Assembly: GCA_008360975.2 (NCBI GenBank)
Contig: CM039189.1
Coordinates: 7,196,056 to 7,260,055, forward strand
DNA: 64,000 nt
Reading direction: 5' to 3'
Origin: Lichenostomus cassidix
Lineage: Eukaryota > Chordata > Aves > Passeriformes > Meliphagidae
Part shown: in pieces, positions 1-13,500 of the stretch
How the letters are laid out: every line of letters begins with the position of its first letter
Numbering within the stretch: position 1 is the stretch's first letter
Program-made: the position numbers and the translations under genes
Notes under the pieces: generated by a model
What the model was told of the DNA's origin: nothing
Databases searched by the model: none
The model's input: only the letters and a program-made list of their open reading frames with translations

Positions 1-892
1 TCTGATCTTGTGAAATTATGTTTTTTCTTCTTATTAAAGCAAATGTTCTCAGCTCTTCAGAGCTGTAACATCTCTTTATGTAAAAGATGTAACCATTTAC
101 TTCAGTCATCAGAAAAAATTCAAAATGAGAAATAAAGGGCACAGTCTAAAAAAATTGATCTCTGTTTCATGCTGCTGAAATAACAATTGTTTTAGCTGAT
201 TGTGTACTGAGAGTTATACTTGGAATGACAAACATGGTTTAGAGGTCAATGTTTGGAAATGCATGCAAACGCTGCTGTTCAGATCATAGAAATACAGAGA
301 AAATCAGTGCTCTGAAAGTATAGCAGTGTTAGTGTAATTGCAAGAATATGGACTCTTATCTCACAGTGTTTGGTGTTTATTTCCTCAATTTTCTTTTGAA
401 TTACAAAGACAAATTGCTTAGCATATCCAGGCTACTGTTTTTAATGCTAGTCAACCCACAGTCAATATGAAACTTGACTCCCCACCTTGACCTTTAGTTC
501 CCTCTTTTCCTTTTCTGTTTTTAAGAACTAGTATGAAGTGACTGTCTGCCTTCTTGGGAGTACTTCCCAGAGCCCTGCTGTGTAGCTGTTAAGCCACTGC
601 AATACTTTTCAGTGAGACAGAAATTGGGGTCTTGTGTAAGGTCCTCTGAGCCCTTTTGTATCCTATCTGGCAGTTTCCAGTCCCTTTCTTTGAGCTTGCT
701 GGAGAGACCACCAATCAATCCTCTTCCCCTTTCCTCTGGGATTTCAGTCAGAAGTAGAACTGTAAATAGATTTACTATTGAACAAGACAGCAAAGTTTTT
801 AATATTGATTTTTCATACTATCTTTTTACATTTTTCATTATGTACATCACCTAAGGAAAGCATTTGCTGATGTTGGAAGCTGACACTCAGCA

Positions 893-958
893 AAGTGATG
901 TGGCAATGCAACCCTCCAGAGGTCCCTTCCAGCCCTCACTGTTCCATGATTCTGTGAG
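893..958 (+). mobile_element. CR1 LINE 3' end fragment
   Basis: The segment contains GAGGTCCCTTCCAGCCCT followed by TTCCATGATTCTGTGA. This is the usual 3' end of avian CR1 retrotransposons: a GAGGTC..TTCCAACC block followed by imperfect ATTCTATG repeats. It is a short, degenerate, 5'-truncated copy in sense orientation, as most CR1 copies are. Confidence 0.75.
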
Positions 959-3900
959 GTTTGATTGCAGCTCCTGTGCAGACCAGTGGCACAAACAGAC
1001 AGACCCTCGAGTTCCTGCCCATGATATGTGACCCAGAGTGTGCCAAGGCAGTTGTTTGGTTGGTTGTGCAGAGATCAGGAGCATTTTGTGCAGGGAGGAG
1101 AATCCTGGATGCCTTGGGAAAGAGCATTCGTACTTTACTCTTTCAGTGCTGCTTCAGGAAAGTAAAATTGGAGTCCAGTCCTTGCTTTCATGGTGCACAG
1201 ACATCCTCATGCACTCCTGAAAAATGGTGTTTTTCTTGGGGACTTACAAGCTAAGCCTTCCTTGCAGCACTGAAACCTGCAGCAAAGTACCTTTCTGAAA
1301 GAAAAGGAGAAATAGTGAGATGGATTCCATAAGGTCAAGAAGTGCTTTGAACAGAGCTGTGTGCTGGCACAAGAAAAATCCTTTCCTCAAGAGACTACAA
1401 CAATCACAGGAGTATTTGAGTATTTCTGTTCTATGAGAGGCAAAGCTACTTCTCGTGCATTTGGGATCAAAGGATTCTTTTTCCTACTCTGGAAATAGCA
1501 TGCTTCTGCTTTTGTTTCCAGATTGAAGTGCAGTTCGATGGCTTTTTTCATGTTCTCGTGGTTATGCTGCTGATGTGTAATCTTACCTGCTGTAAAATTT
1601 GACAAAAACCTAAGTTCTCTTTGAAGTGAGGCAGAGGTTAAGTGTCTGGATCAGATGTCCTTCTGTAATACTCCTCTGTTGTTACTACCATCTTTTTACA
1701 TTCTCTTTTTTCAGGTGCTAGGGAAATAAGAGCATGAAGTTAGATGCTGCTAATGATAGATAATGCTATATAGTAATAGATACTAATGAAATACTAGTTC
1801 CTATATGAAGTCCTTGAAAATTCCAGTTACCAGAATATTTCAGTGCTCTTGAAATGTCATCCCAAGATCTTGGGGGTTATTTTTATTGCATAGCAAAATG
1901 CAGAAACAGGTGGTTCACCTGGTACTTAAGAGACTGGCATGCATCCTGAGTCAGGGGTTGCTTCTGAGAGAGGGTATGTTTTAAGTTTTGAGAACTTTCT
2001 ATTGCAAAGTAGAACACTGAAAAGTATTGCAGAATATTTCCTAAATATTCATAGGAAAAAAACTTGCTCTTGGGAGAGGCTACACCTTGCTTTCCTGTCT
2101 ATTTCTAGTCATTTGAAAGTCATTATTTCTGATTTTTGGAATTCACTCTGTTAGGAAGGTTTGGGTTTTATCAATCTCACCTCTTGGGAAAGTTTACTTA
2201 TTTTGCATCCCTTAAATATTGACTTCTGGCATCAGCACTTGAAAATCAGTTATTTCATGCTACATTCTGCAAAACTGAGCAGTACCTAAGCCTTGTTTCG
2301 TATTTTGGACCAACATCTGTACTATTTGTCATCTTTGTTGGTTGATTTTTCTGCAGCAGTAAGTAAATTTGAAATTGATTGCTGTCAGAGCCATTTTGTG
2401 TATAAATTAATAAATTCAGTGAAGATAGAAGGTAATGGAAAAGCTTCCAAAGAGCATAAGGAGGTGCAGCCAATTTGTGACACACTAATGATTTAGTACC
2501 ACAATGCCTTCAACCTTTTGGGAGCAACTGCTCAGCTGGAGTATTGACTTTCAATGAAATTTCGGAAGCTGTCTGCCATTAAGTTTCACTTCTTACATGA
2601 TGCATATTGCCACACTTTTAAGGGCTGGATATGAAAAGGAGGAGGGGGGAAAAAAGCATTTACTAATTTAAGAACTCATTACTGAACATGTCACTACTGC
2701 TTTAAGGCCCAGCTGTATACAGGGCTTTTGAAAGTAAGAGAAGCTACATAGAAAGCATGAGAGATCTTACCTTTTTTTTTTTTCATTTCTTACTGGAGAA
2801 GGAGAGCAAATTGGTACACAGCTAAGCTGTCAGCTTCTGCTTCCAAATATTTAGGCTTCTGTGCTTTGATTTAAGGCCCTGTCTGTGTGTAGTTGTTTCT
2901 GCTTCATAGTAGTATCGTGCCACTGTGAAAGCAGCCAACCTCCCCCACTTCAAACATTGTGAGAATGTAGGGGTTTGTGTTGGTATAACTTCATTACAAT
3001 TCAGGCTGCTATGTACAAACAGAGCCTCTAAAACACTTCAGAGCTGCATCACAGCCATCGGTCACTTTAAGAAAAAGCAAACCAAAATTGTGTCCTTGAC
3101 TAAATGGACCAGGAAAAGTCTGAAGTGTAGCCCAGCTTTTCTGTTGTGACTCCTTACAGACCACTATACATTGCAAACTAAGTCCATCGTACTGAATTTA
3201 CCATTTCATGTCCTCTTAAATGAGAACAAAACAACTTCCTTCTGTACTATGAATGCTGAATAAATACCTGCATAGATATAAAATATGTGAGGTGGGTTTT
3301 TTTGTTTCAGAGTTAAATATATTCGGTTTTGTTGAGACTTTCCTGTTCCACGTGAAAGGTCTTGCAGATTGTGTTTTTTTCAGGCTATACTCAGCTTTAA
3401 GTGTTCTTACTTCCTCTTCCCCCCAATTACAGTAACGTTCTCTCCAGTTGTGAATCTGGTACTACAGGACTTCATTGATTTCTGTCCTGTGATAGTTTGT
3501 CCTTGTGTGTGGTTTTGCTCAGCATGAAGTCTGTGTCTTTGAAGCTGATGAATTCTCATGGAGGCCACATGCACAGAATTGTTCCCAAGGCAGGGAGGTG
3601 CTGTGGTGGGGGAAGGGGTCACGAGAGCCTCTGCAAATATTCTGCAGAAGGCTCTGGCATTAATTCTGCTGATGTGAAATGTATTAATATCTCCTGCTGA
3701 AATGTGATATTAATGTTTTTGCTATGTGCAAGTGGATGATTGGATTGTCTGACATTTAAAAATTCCTATTTATTACAGCTCTCAAGTTTGCAAGCTGCTG
3801 TTTGAGTAGAGTACATGGGTGGATGTATCCTGTTTGCATTTCTAATGGAATATTTCATCCTAATGGATAAAATTATACATGAAAATAATCTTTAGCACAA

Positions 3901-4507
3901 AATCTACACTGTCTGTTAGGCATCGTTTTTTTTTTTCATCAAGGTAGATGTTGTCTGTATGACCTTAAAAAAAATCTGTATCTCATAAAAGAAAATAAAT
4001 GCCTTTTAGTCACATTACAAGGGAAAATGGTTCTGTTTCCTTGATCGGACTCAACACAACATCTTTGGAATTAATCTTGAAAAGTTCTCAGATTGATCTG
4101 GCTTTTTCTAGGTCACTGAGCTATATTTCCAAAGTGTTTATACAATCTATTGAAATCAATAAACAATTTAAACTGATGTAACTGCAGAATGTTTGCAAGT
4201 CCCAAGGAAAATTGAAAGTATGACAAAGAATACAGCTGTAGAAGTTTATTTCATTTATCAGGACAAACAGTCATTGAAATGAAATTACTTTCCTTTGAAC
4301 AATGCAATATGATAGTGACACCTTAATCACATAAATAAGTAGCTGGTCATTTTAAAGTGTTGTTATTGGTGATTTTGGGCAAATGGAATCCCTTTATTTA
4401 TACTCCAAGAGGCTGTGCTATAAAGCCTGGTTTATAAAGTATTTCCAATAGGAGAGTTGGAATATCATAAAAAGGTTTCACCTCAGATTATAGCTGTTAC
4501 ATTTCAG

Positions 4508-4566
4508 ACATTATTTTATTTTAGTTTGTGTTTCAGGCATGATTTTATTTTAGTTTGTGTTTCAGT
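4508..4566. repeat. Two-copy tandem duplication, unit about 29-30 bp
   Basis: The block ATTTTATTTTAGTTTGTGTT followed by TCAG occurs twice back to back (about 4508-4536 and 4537-4566) with only a few differences at the unit edges. It lies in SPATA6 intron sequence and looks like a local slippage duplication. Confidence 0.8.
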
Positions 4567-7442
4567 TGGTAAACATTAACATTATACTTTAAACGTGGAT
4601 TCGACACTATAGTTGTTACCAAAATTATAAAAATAGTAGAAAAGCTAATTAAAAAGAAGCTGATACCATTTTTAATCACACTTAAGATTTTTCTTTTATT
4701 TTTTTCTCGGTAATGAAGTTTGGGGTCTGTGTGAGTGGCCAACATTTGTTATACCACAGCGCACACTAGTGGATTGATCCATAAAATCACCTGGAGAAAG
4801 AATTTAATAGTTCTCGAATTAAGTACTTAAATCTTCTTGCAGACATAGCCATGTATTCTCTAACTGAATACAATAGCAAGCTGGGTTTTCTTTTTTTTCC
4901 CAAAAGTAACTACATTTATCTCCAAGGATATTTGTAAATTTACTATTAATAACAATGATCTGAAATCTTACATACGAATTTCATAAAATTTATTTCCCAA
5001 AGGCAATCTATTCCAACTTCACAGAGCAAGCAGACTGAGTGTTGGAAGAACAGCAGCTGCTGTATAAATAAGAAAAAATGCCATGACTTCATGGCTCTAT
5101 CTTTTATTTGTCAAATGGGAAATGACTCACTCTTACTGCATCTAGGATGCAGATTTTTAAACATGCGTTTCAGAGGTTCTTTAGTATCAGTAAATGTTGT
5201 AAATTCTAATGGGAAGTAATAAGATGATAATACCACTGCAGCCCCTTTCCCTCACCTTTCTTCTTTTGAAAAAATATAGGTTTTTTTCAAAATACGGGTG
5301 GTAGAGCACATGCATTGTAATGCAGTACATCAAATGGGGTTTGACTGCATTAGGGAAATGAACATTCCTTCCTGCTTAAGGGACTCAGACTTCTGTTTCT
5401 TTAGAGGCAGTGCTTTTCTCCCCTAACAAAATTCACAAAACAATTTACTTTCTTTTAGGAGAAGTTATGTGAGTTCTTTTAATGCAACAGATGGCTGGAT
5501 TCTAGTATGTAAAAGAATTGTACAGTATGAATTTGCTATACATGTTTTTGGGTTTGGAATAAATTGTAAAATTCTCAGGATAGGAATATGAGTGCTATAG
5601 CCAACTTGCTGAAAATTCCTGCTTGTAATGATCAAAGGATAAACAATGATAAAATGATTAGAAATATGGAAAAACATCCCCATATAGATCGTGTGTTATA
5701 TACTTCCAATATTGTGTCATTTCTTGGCACCCTTTCTTGAAGAAAAATAGAAGCATTCACAAGTAGAAGAATTGTTTTAAAGAAACCATAAATAGGCTGA
5801 AAATACTGGAGCTATTTAGAACCAAGAGAGGTATTTTGGACATATAAGCAACAATAAGTGAATCCAAATAAGTTGCTTAGATAAAAGAAAATAGAAGAAG
5901 ATTACTCAAAAGCAGAGAACTGGTTACTTTCTAGTTATATTTCAGTCTCTGTCTCTGGTAATAAAAGGAATGATCCAAAAGCTTGCAAAGAACTCCATGC
6001 CCTTCTTGCAACCTTCAAGGTAATCTGGCACTTTCCGTTTTCAGGATCCTGCTTCCATTAATTTTAACATTGCCAGGTTGCTTGTTTTGTACTGAAGCTT
6101 TCTCTGTGCACTTGGTTTGTTCTTTTTGGAAGGAGCTGGGCTGTTCTTCAGCTGTGCTGAGATTTCTGGAGGTTTGGTGAAGGTGAACGGAGCCAGGCAC
6201 GATCAGACTGGGGATTTGAGAGTGATAGACTGGATAATGCAGGGAGTGTGATAAATTGGAGAGAAGAGAGCAGAAGAGCTGGCAGTCCAAGTCCCTGTAC
6301 AGAACAAACTGTGGAATCTCAGGGTTCAGAGTCATGCTGTTTCTCCACTGCATCAAATTTGGGAAGCTATCAAAGCATGTCGGTGCTCCTGGTGCTCCTA
6401 ATCCAGCCAGGGAATGGCAGCTCCGTGCTGCTGCTGGCTGCTGTTCCTCAGCTCACATTGCAGTGGCCTGGTTTGCCAGCTCCCAGCTCGCCCAGTGACC
6501 CCAGTTCACATTAGCATCATAGCACATCATGAGTGCTGATTTTCTTGGTGTAAAATCAAGCTCTCAGAGTTTAGGAAACATTGAAATGAGGATGCACAGT
6601 CTTGAATTGGTGCTCTGTTTCTATCCAGTGTGATGAGCTTATATAAGGAAGCCCAATTGTTCTTTCCTTCTATTGATTTCTCTTAAAAAAAATGAATGTA
6701 ATAACATGTGATTGGCATGTAAACAATCCTATTCTTAAAACCTTAGTTGCCTCCCTTAACAGACTGAGAATAACTATTGATATGAAATTTCTGCCAGCTT
6801 CTGAATTTACTGAGAAGGATGAGGGCTTTTTTTAGCAAAGTGGAAAAAAAAGTGGTAAAAAACATAAAAGGGTAAAATCCAAAAGTAGCTGTTTGTTTTA
6901 AGTTACTCATACCAAGTAAGCTGCATGGCTTTTAATATTAAAAAAAACCCCAAAAATTTAAAATGCAGTTATTGTGAAATAAGGACTGAATATGCAGGTC
7001 TTTAACTCAATGTGTTTTCCAATTTGCATGCATTGGGATTACCTTCCTTTTGATTTATTCCAGTGAAAAGAACTTCACGTGTGCAATACTTCCTTTAAAG
7101 AGAGGAAAATGAAACCTGATCACTGGGAATAGTATAGCTTTTATATTCTGTAAGGATCACACAAACATTACAGAAATATTACTCCAGTTACAAAATCATC
7201 AACATTTTCTAAGTTTTGCATCTTTTGTTGATGTTGTGGCTGCATACTGTTTATGCACTGCTTTGAAATGTTTCTTCACTTGTACCCCAGAGGAGAAAAA
7301 GAATCCAATCTAAACATTGTGTGTGTTCCAAATAGAAGGAAGTAATGCATGCCTCATAATTAAAAGGAAAAAAAAGTCTGAATCAATGAGCTTTTCCACA
7401 AGAAAATATTTCTTCTCTTTGTTTTTCCTCTTCTCCTTGCAG

Positions 7443-7542
7443 ATTTAGCTCTGGTTGGCCTTCCACAGCAAATGGAGATGAGATCCATAAAAGAGTGAAA
7501 AATCTTTTAAGGACACACAGTGCTAGACAGCGCTTAATATTT
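7443..7542 (+). CDS. SPATA6: SPATA6 exon, third from last
   Basis: The 100-base exon is flanked by a CCTTGCAG acceptor and a GTAAGT donor. One base completes the incoming codon and 33 full codons follow, including the NGDEIHKRVKNLL stretch that aligns with the human SPATA6 motif DEIHDRVKN. The exon ends in phase 0. The other two frames contain stops. Confidence 0.85.
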
Positions 7543-10500
7543 GTAAGTTTGACTGCAAACTAAATCCCTTCTTTACTCCAAAATGGCTGAAAAAGAGAGC
7601 TGTGCCTACAGTCTTGGATTTATTATAAAGTTATCCTTTGAGACAGCCTTGATTGTAGAAATACGGATTTGGTGTGTGAGCTGAACTGTTTCACACTGAT
7701 TTCAGAAGCCTCCTTATCTTTAGCCTTGATGGGCAAGTGGTACAGGCAACCCTCTCATGGCTTATTGAGGGCAATTATATTGGGATTTGGGGTTTTTTAT
7801 ATTCTGATTCTCCACTTCCAATTTAAGCAAAAAATGTTACAGATGTGTAGAATTTCAAGGCTCAACATGTTGTGCAGCTGCACATCAGCAGCTGCATGTA
7901 TCCAGCTGTTTCTAGAGCTAATGTTATTCTTCCGATGTGCACTTTTTTGGCCTTAATTACCTGGCTTTCAATGAACAGAGCTCTTTGTCTAATGAGATTA
8001 CACCCAGGAACAGAATATTTTACCCTTGATGAAATTCTGAGGTGTGGCTTTAGACAGACAAAAATTTTTCCTATTGTAATTTCAAGAAACACAGTTTCTC
8101 AAAAAGTGCCAGAGCTTTGTACCAACTGAATAACAAGACTGTGCATCTGCAGAAAGTGTTGAGTGTAAGGTGGGGCAAAAAAAAGGTAAGATAAAAAGGA
8201 CATGAGGATGAGAGATGATTATGATATAATGACCATAATGGTGATTATAAGTTGATTGGGAGCTCTGGCAAGCTACCTCAGAAATGTTATTGATGGGTTA
8301 GAAGAGACATAAGTCTCCCAAAGTGGACAAAGGCATCTTTTTTTGCTTTGGTTTCTCTCTTAGAAAATGGAATGTTGACAGAAATCTGCTTTTGAATGTT
8401 GGTGCAATTTTAAGTTGCTGTGGTCCCCAGCTGTCCACCTTTTCCCTCAGCTGTAGTTTCCTGTGTTAGTGGGAAGTGGGATAAAAAGTGTGGGAGCCCT
8501 GATGTCCCCCGTCACATTCCCCACAGCAAGGGTAGTGCTGGCTGGGATAAGGGTACTCCACTGGCTACAGGAAACCCATGGTAGAAGTGATCTTTGTTTA
8601 CTTGAGGATGTACTGAGGAAGGTCTGTCTGAAGTCCTTATTTATTTATTTGTTTGTTTATTTGTGTCCCCAAATGTATTTGTTTATTTATTTGTGTCCCC
8701 CATGTTGGGCAGCTCATTGTCTCTCTTCATTCTCACTTAATCTGATTATTTTCTCATTTCTGTTCAATCTTCATTTTTAGTTTAGCTGTTGTTGGTTTTG
8801 TTTTAAACTCAGAAAAATCTTTTCTCTTGCATATTAAGACTAGTTGATCTAGTTCATGCTGAACCTCCCTGAGTTTATAAATGAATGTTGCAATTTTGGG
8901 AGCTGCTGCTGAGGTGAGCAGATTCTGGCTCCAGTCTAGATCCTCTTCAAACTTTGAAAGGTTAAAAAGTACCTCTTATTCTGTTTCATTCCAAAGAGCC
9001 TAATGCTAAGTAACCATTCCCAGAAGCATCCAGCTGTGTCTTCCAAAATTTCATTTTCGTAGTGCTCTGTAAAAATAGTGTGACTGGAGCTCTGCTGCAG
9101 ATTCCTTGGGGTGTCCACTGTACCTTTCTGCTGTGACATTCTAACAGTATTGTAATGTTTCCATCTTTTTTTTGCTTTCCAGAACATAATTTGCCTCTGG
9201 CAAATGCTGCAGAATTTTATTTACCACTGTACCCCATTTCCTCTTCAGTGCTTTGTAGTCTGTGACTGCTGAAGGAAGAGAGCTTTCCTGTTTACAAACA
9301 CACTTATTACCTTGTATTTCACCACAATAAATTCTCTCAGGTTTTTCCTCATCCATATGCTGCTGTTCAGCTTGCTCTGCATCTTATTGCCATCTACCAC
9401 TATATTTATTGTCTTTTCTCCCAGTTCTGTGTTACCAGCAAGTGTGATTATTTTTACTGCAGTCTTTTTTCCAATTATTTCTCCTATAGCATGAAAGATG
9501 ACTTTGTTTACCAATCCTTACAGCAATTGACTTGTGCTGAAAGCATCACTTAATATCACCTCTTATGTAGGGTCTTTGCTCTTCAGAGTAGAGTGAACGT
9601 GATTGTGTGTGGTGAAATTTCTACCATCCCATCTCAGGTGAGCAACTGGCTCCCTCCACATGGGTGTTTTGTTTCTTTATTACTTAAGAGAGCAAATTCG
9701 GGTTAATTAATGTCTAGATAGCATTTGGAAGGTAGAACTGCATTCTAGCAACTGAGAAAACCTGACTGAAGGGTCATTAAGTGTATCAGATTTTTTTTAA
9801 ACTTCAGTAAGCACCTACTCAGCCTTGGATATGGAACTGAAGAATTCAGGTGGGTGGAATGCTTCTGTCTGGTAAAACACATGAAATGGATAACATAGTA
9901 AGTTTTAGGTCCTTTTTCCCCTTGTCTAGCAGAAACACAAAAGCAGTTAGCAGTAGGTTTCATAGCATTTTGCCAACATGTTTGTTGGAAATTACTGAAG
10001 ATTATTGTGCTGTCTGCATAGTTCTCTAGATTTACACTGTCTAGAAATTCTTTCCAGTTTATTACCTGAAAATTATTAGCTGAATTGTGCTGAACTTAAT
10101 TAAAAGTGTTCATAAATGGTATTTGGCTCATTACACTTTGTCCCTTTCTCCCCCAAGAAATGTAAGCACTTTAATAGTCCTCTAAATGGAAAGAAAGTAT
10201 TTTTGAAATGAGATCATTGTAATCAGAAACCAAGGTAATGAGATTTTGATTTCTGGGTTTTTTTTAGGATGATTTCCCTCTGACAAGAGAACCTTCAGAT
10301 AATGCACCCTTAACCCTGAGTGAGCTGCAGACCAGGTAATGAGTTTTTCTCTGACCAAGACAAAACAGTCAGACTCAATATTCCCCTTTAAATTTAGCTA
10401 AAAATTTCTCTTCCTCTGTTGAGCTATGTCATACATTGCACAGGGAAAAGGTTTCTGTTGGAATTAGTCATACCAAGCTTTCTCACCTAAATGCAAAATG

Positions 10501-13500
10501 CAGTTAAATATAATTATGCCTTTGATAGTGTTTGGCACTGTGTCAGTATAGTGTTCATAAAACGCTGGTTTTGGAACTTGACTTGGTTATAAAAATGATT
10601 TTTGGGCAGTAGATTTTGGAATTTATCATCCAGAGAGCAATGTCACTTTAAAAATAATAATTGATTATTTTTTTTCTTAAAACTGTGGGAGTGCAAAAAT
10701 AAATTTAAGTGTATTTAAAAATAAAACAAGTTTATATGTATAGGTTAATGATTCAGCATGCCATATTTCAGAAGCTGTCTCGGAAACCTGAGATCTTAAA
10801 ATCCTGGTTTATGTAGATTAATTACTCTGTGTATTCCTCACATACATGACCAGAGATTAATTTGAATAATTTTCTTGTAAGAAACTGATTGATTGATTGA
10901 TTTTGTTGAATTCTGTAGCTGAAGTTACCAACATTGATGTTCTCTGTGTATGCACACAGTATTTTGTACAATGTTTTGGGTACCTATGGGAGGAAAGATA
11001 CTAACTCCTTTTGGCTCCTATGGCCTTTCTGGTTTTCTTTATATTAAAGGAGAAATTGTAGAACTCTGGTGCCATATTAATGGTTGCCATTAGAAAATAA
11101 AAGGGGTTTTTTAATAATTAAATGGGATGCAATGTTTTCTAACAAAGGCATCCCAAATCACCACTGTATACCCCTGAAAAGAGGGTATTTCAGTATGGGT
11201 ATCATAGCAAATGTCTACCTGCAGTTTGAAAGATCTACAAAGTTCACTTACGATTTGCTAGCTTTTTTTTCTTAAATTCCTATGGTTTGTAAAGGATTAC
11301 TCAGATTTCCATGTGTCTGTGAGGTTGCTGCTGGAGTTGTGTCTCCTGTACCTGTGCTCACTCCTGTATTCTGTGTAGCCTTTCTGCTCCCTTATCCTTT
11401 GTCCTGACAGCTGGTGCAATTAAACTGTATAGGATGTGTGTGTGAGACAGAAAGTGCAAGTTTTTGTTTTGAGGCGGCTTTGGGACTTTGAGATTTATGC
11501 TGAAACTGCAGCCCATGGAAAAAAATAAAAAACAAACCCTAATATTCCAGAATACTGAAGTGATGGGATATGAAATGTGGCACTCAAGTTGGGAGAGGAC
11601 TGCTCCTCGGGCTTAGAGGTTGGCAGCACTGGGGGTGAGACATAAAGGACTCGAGGACAGTCAGATTGCTGAGTGTTTGCCACAGTGCTCATAAACAGGA
11701 TACAAGGACAGAGCCCGAGTTCATGGAAGGACAGGGTGCTGTCGACCAAATGCTGGCAGTAAAGTAGATGGATGATTGAAAACCACTGGGAGTAAGGAAA
11801 AGGTCTGTGTTTTGTGAAATATTTAGTATATGATTCACTCAGAAAAGAACTTCTGGGACTCTTAAAGGAGATGTATGAGGGAACAAAAGCATATGACAGG
11901 TATTTCAGAGCAGGGAGTTGCGTGCAGAAATCCTGCTGTTAATATGATTTGTGAGTGTAATTCCCAGATTGCTTAGCTCAGGTTGTCAGCTGGTTTCCAG
12001 TTGAGACAGGAGAGGGACTCTTCCCTAACTTGGCTGTAGTTTTGTCCAGGTATCTCATGCACAAACACTGGCTAATGGAAATACAAACACACACCCCTCC
12101 AAAAAGAGAAGGGAAAATTAAGCTTATGTCTTTTTATAAGTCCTTGTCAGTACCAGAATAAGGAACTTGTAGAAGTTATTTTTGGGTTTTGAGTCTTTAG
12201 TGCAATTAAAGTGGTGAGATTTTGAGTGTCTCTAGGTAAATTCAGCTTTTAGGAGAAGAAAGGCAAGCACAAGGCTGCCTGATGGAAATGGATCCCAATG
12301 AAAAGAGTGTCAGAGCTGTTTGATATGTACTTACTAGTGCTACTCCTAGGGCTGTGATTGCCTGAAAATTCTCCATCAGAACTGAGGTACCACAAACGGC
12401 AGGAAAGAGGTGAGACTTCACTTGTTGATGAGTCCCCAGAGTATTGACTCCTCTGCATTTAACACAGGCCTGTATAACTTCTCTATTGATTTTGTTTGGT
12501 AAGTTAGTTTCTTTGTGTCCAGATTGTGAAGCACAGAACACAGGATGATAAACAGGTTTAAATTTGCTCCATGCCGTTGACTGACATTAAATGATGGGGC
12601 TTTCTTGAGTAAGTGTGAAAGTGGCCTTCCTCTATTTTAAATATTGGAGCCACACAAGAGGTTTTGTTTTATTTGGTTTAGGTTGGCATCACCCTAATAT
12701 TTGAATGTAAGAAATCTAAAAGCAAAAGCTGTTCCTTCTTGTGTTTTGCACGGGACAGTGGAAGGTTGGAGATGTGAATTTAGAAAATTGATCCTACATC
12801 TTCCTCTTGTTGTCCTATCCTGTTCTTGAAGTAAAAACCTTGTGTTTTGATGCAGATGGATACATGTATTCATAGATTTGATATAAGGTTTCTTTCAGTT
12901 TTGTTACATGTTGCCAGATATTAACTTGAGGTTGAAGTTTTAAATACTGGTTTGATCGTAGAAGTAACTATCATTAATAAATGACAAGTATATAAGAAAC
13001 TGTAAAGCTGCCCTGTGAAATGTAATCCATTTCCTAACTGAAGATGGTCACCTTAAGCTTCACATTTACAGTTTCATTTCCCAGACTGAGAACATTTGCA
13101 AAAAGCTGGAGATAACTCAGCCCTAATTTTTAAGTGTCTTAAGTGCCTAAATCTCTGAGCAGATGTGAAAAATGTCACCTCGGTTGTAATTTGTTTCTGA
13201 TGATTTTTGAGCTTCTTGTTTCATGCTTTATTACAGCGAAATTGCTCATTTAATTATATGACACAAACCTTTGTTTTGAAAGTATCAAGAGGAAGCAAAT
13301 AGTCATGATGTTTAGATATAAACTATTCAGACTTGTCAGTGTTTTGTAATGATTTTCAGAGTATAAATTTCACTTCATAGGTCTAGGAAATAATTTCTCA
13401 AAGCAACTGAAAGATGAGCTTGTATTTGTGTTTAGTATTAAAACAGTGACACAGAAGACGGGGTGGGGAAGGAGCACAGGATTGCCACTATATCAAAATG

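Larger units (their letters stand above)
1..7442 (+). other. Upstream intron sequence of SPATA6
   Basis: No coding exon could be supported here. The stretch is AT-rich with short spurious reading frames. It ends in a pyrimidine-rich tract and CAG acceptor just before the first SPATA6 exon of the window, so it is most simply a long SPATA6 intron or introns. I looked for exons matching the middle part of SPATA6 and found none. Contents seen: a CR1 3' end near 893-958 and a 29-30 bp tandem duplication near 4508-4566. Weakly conserved short exons could have been missed. Confidence 0.5.

Noticed and set aside
9150..9540. Possible old repeat within a SPATA6 intron
   Set aside because: It has a vague repeat-like feel, but I could not match it to CR1 or any LTR family.
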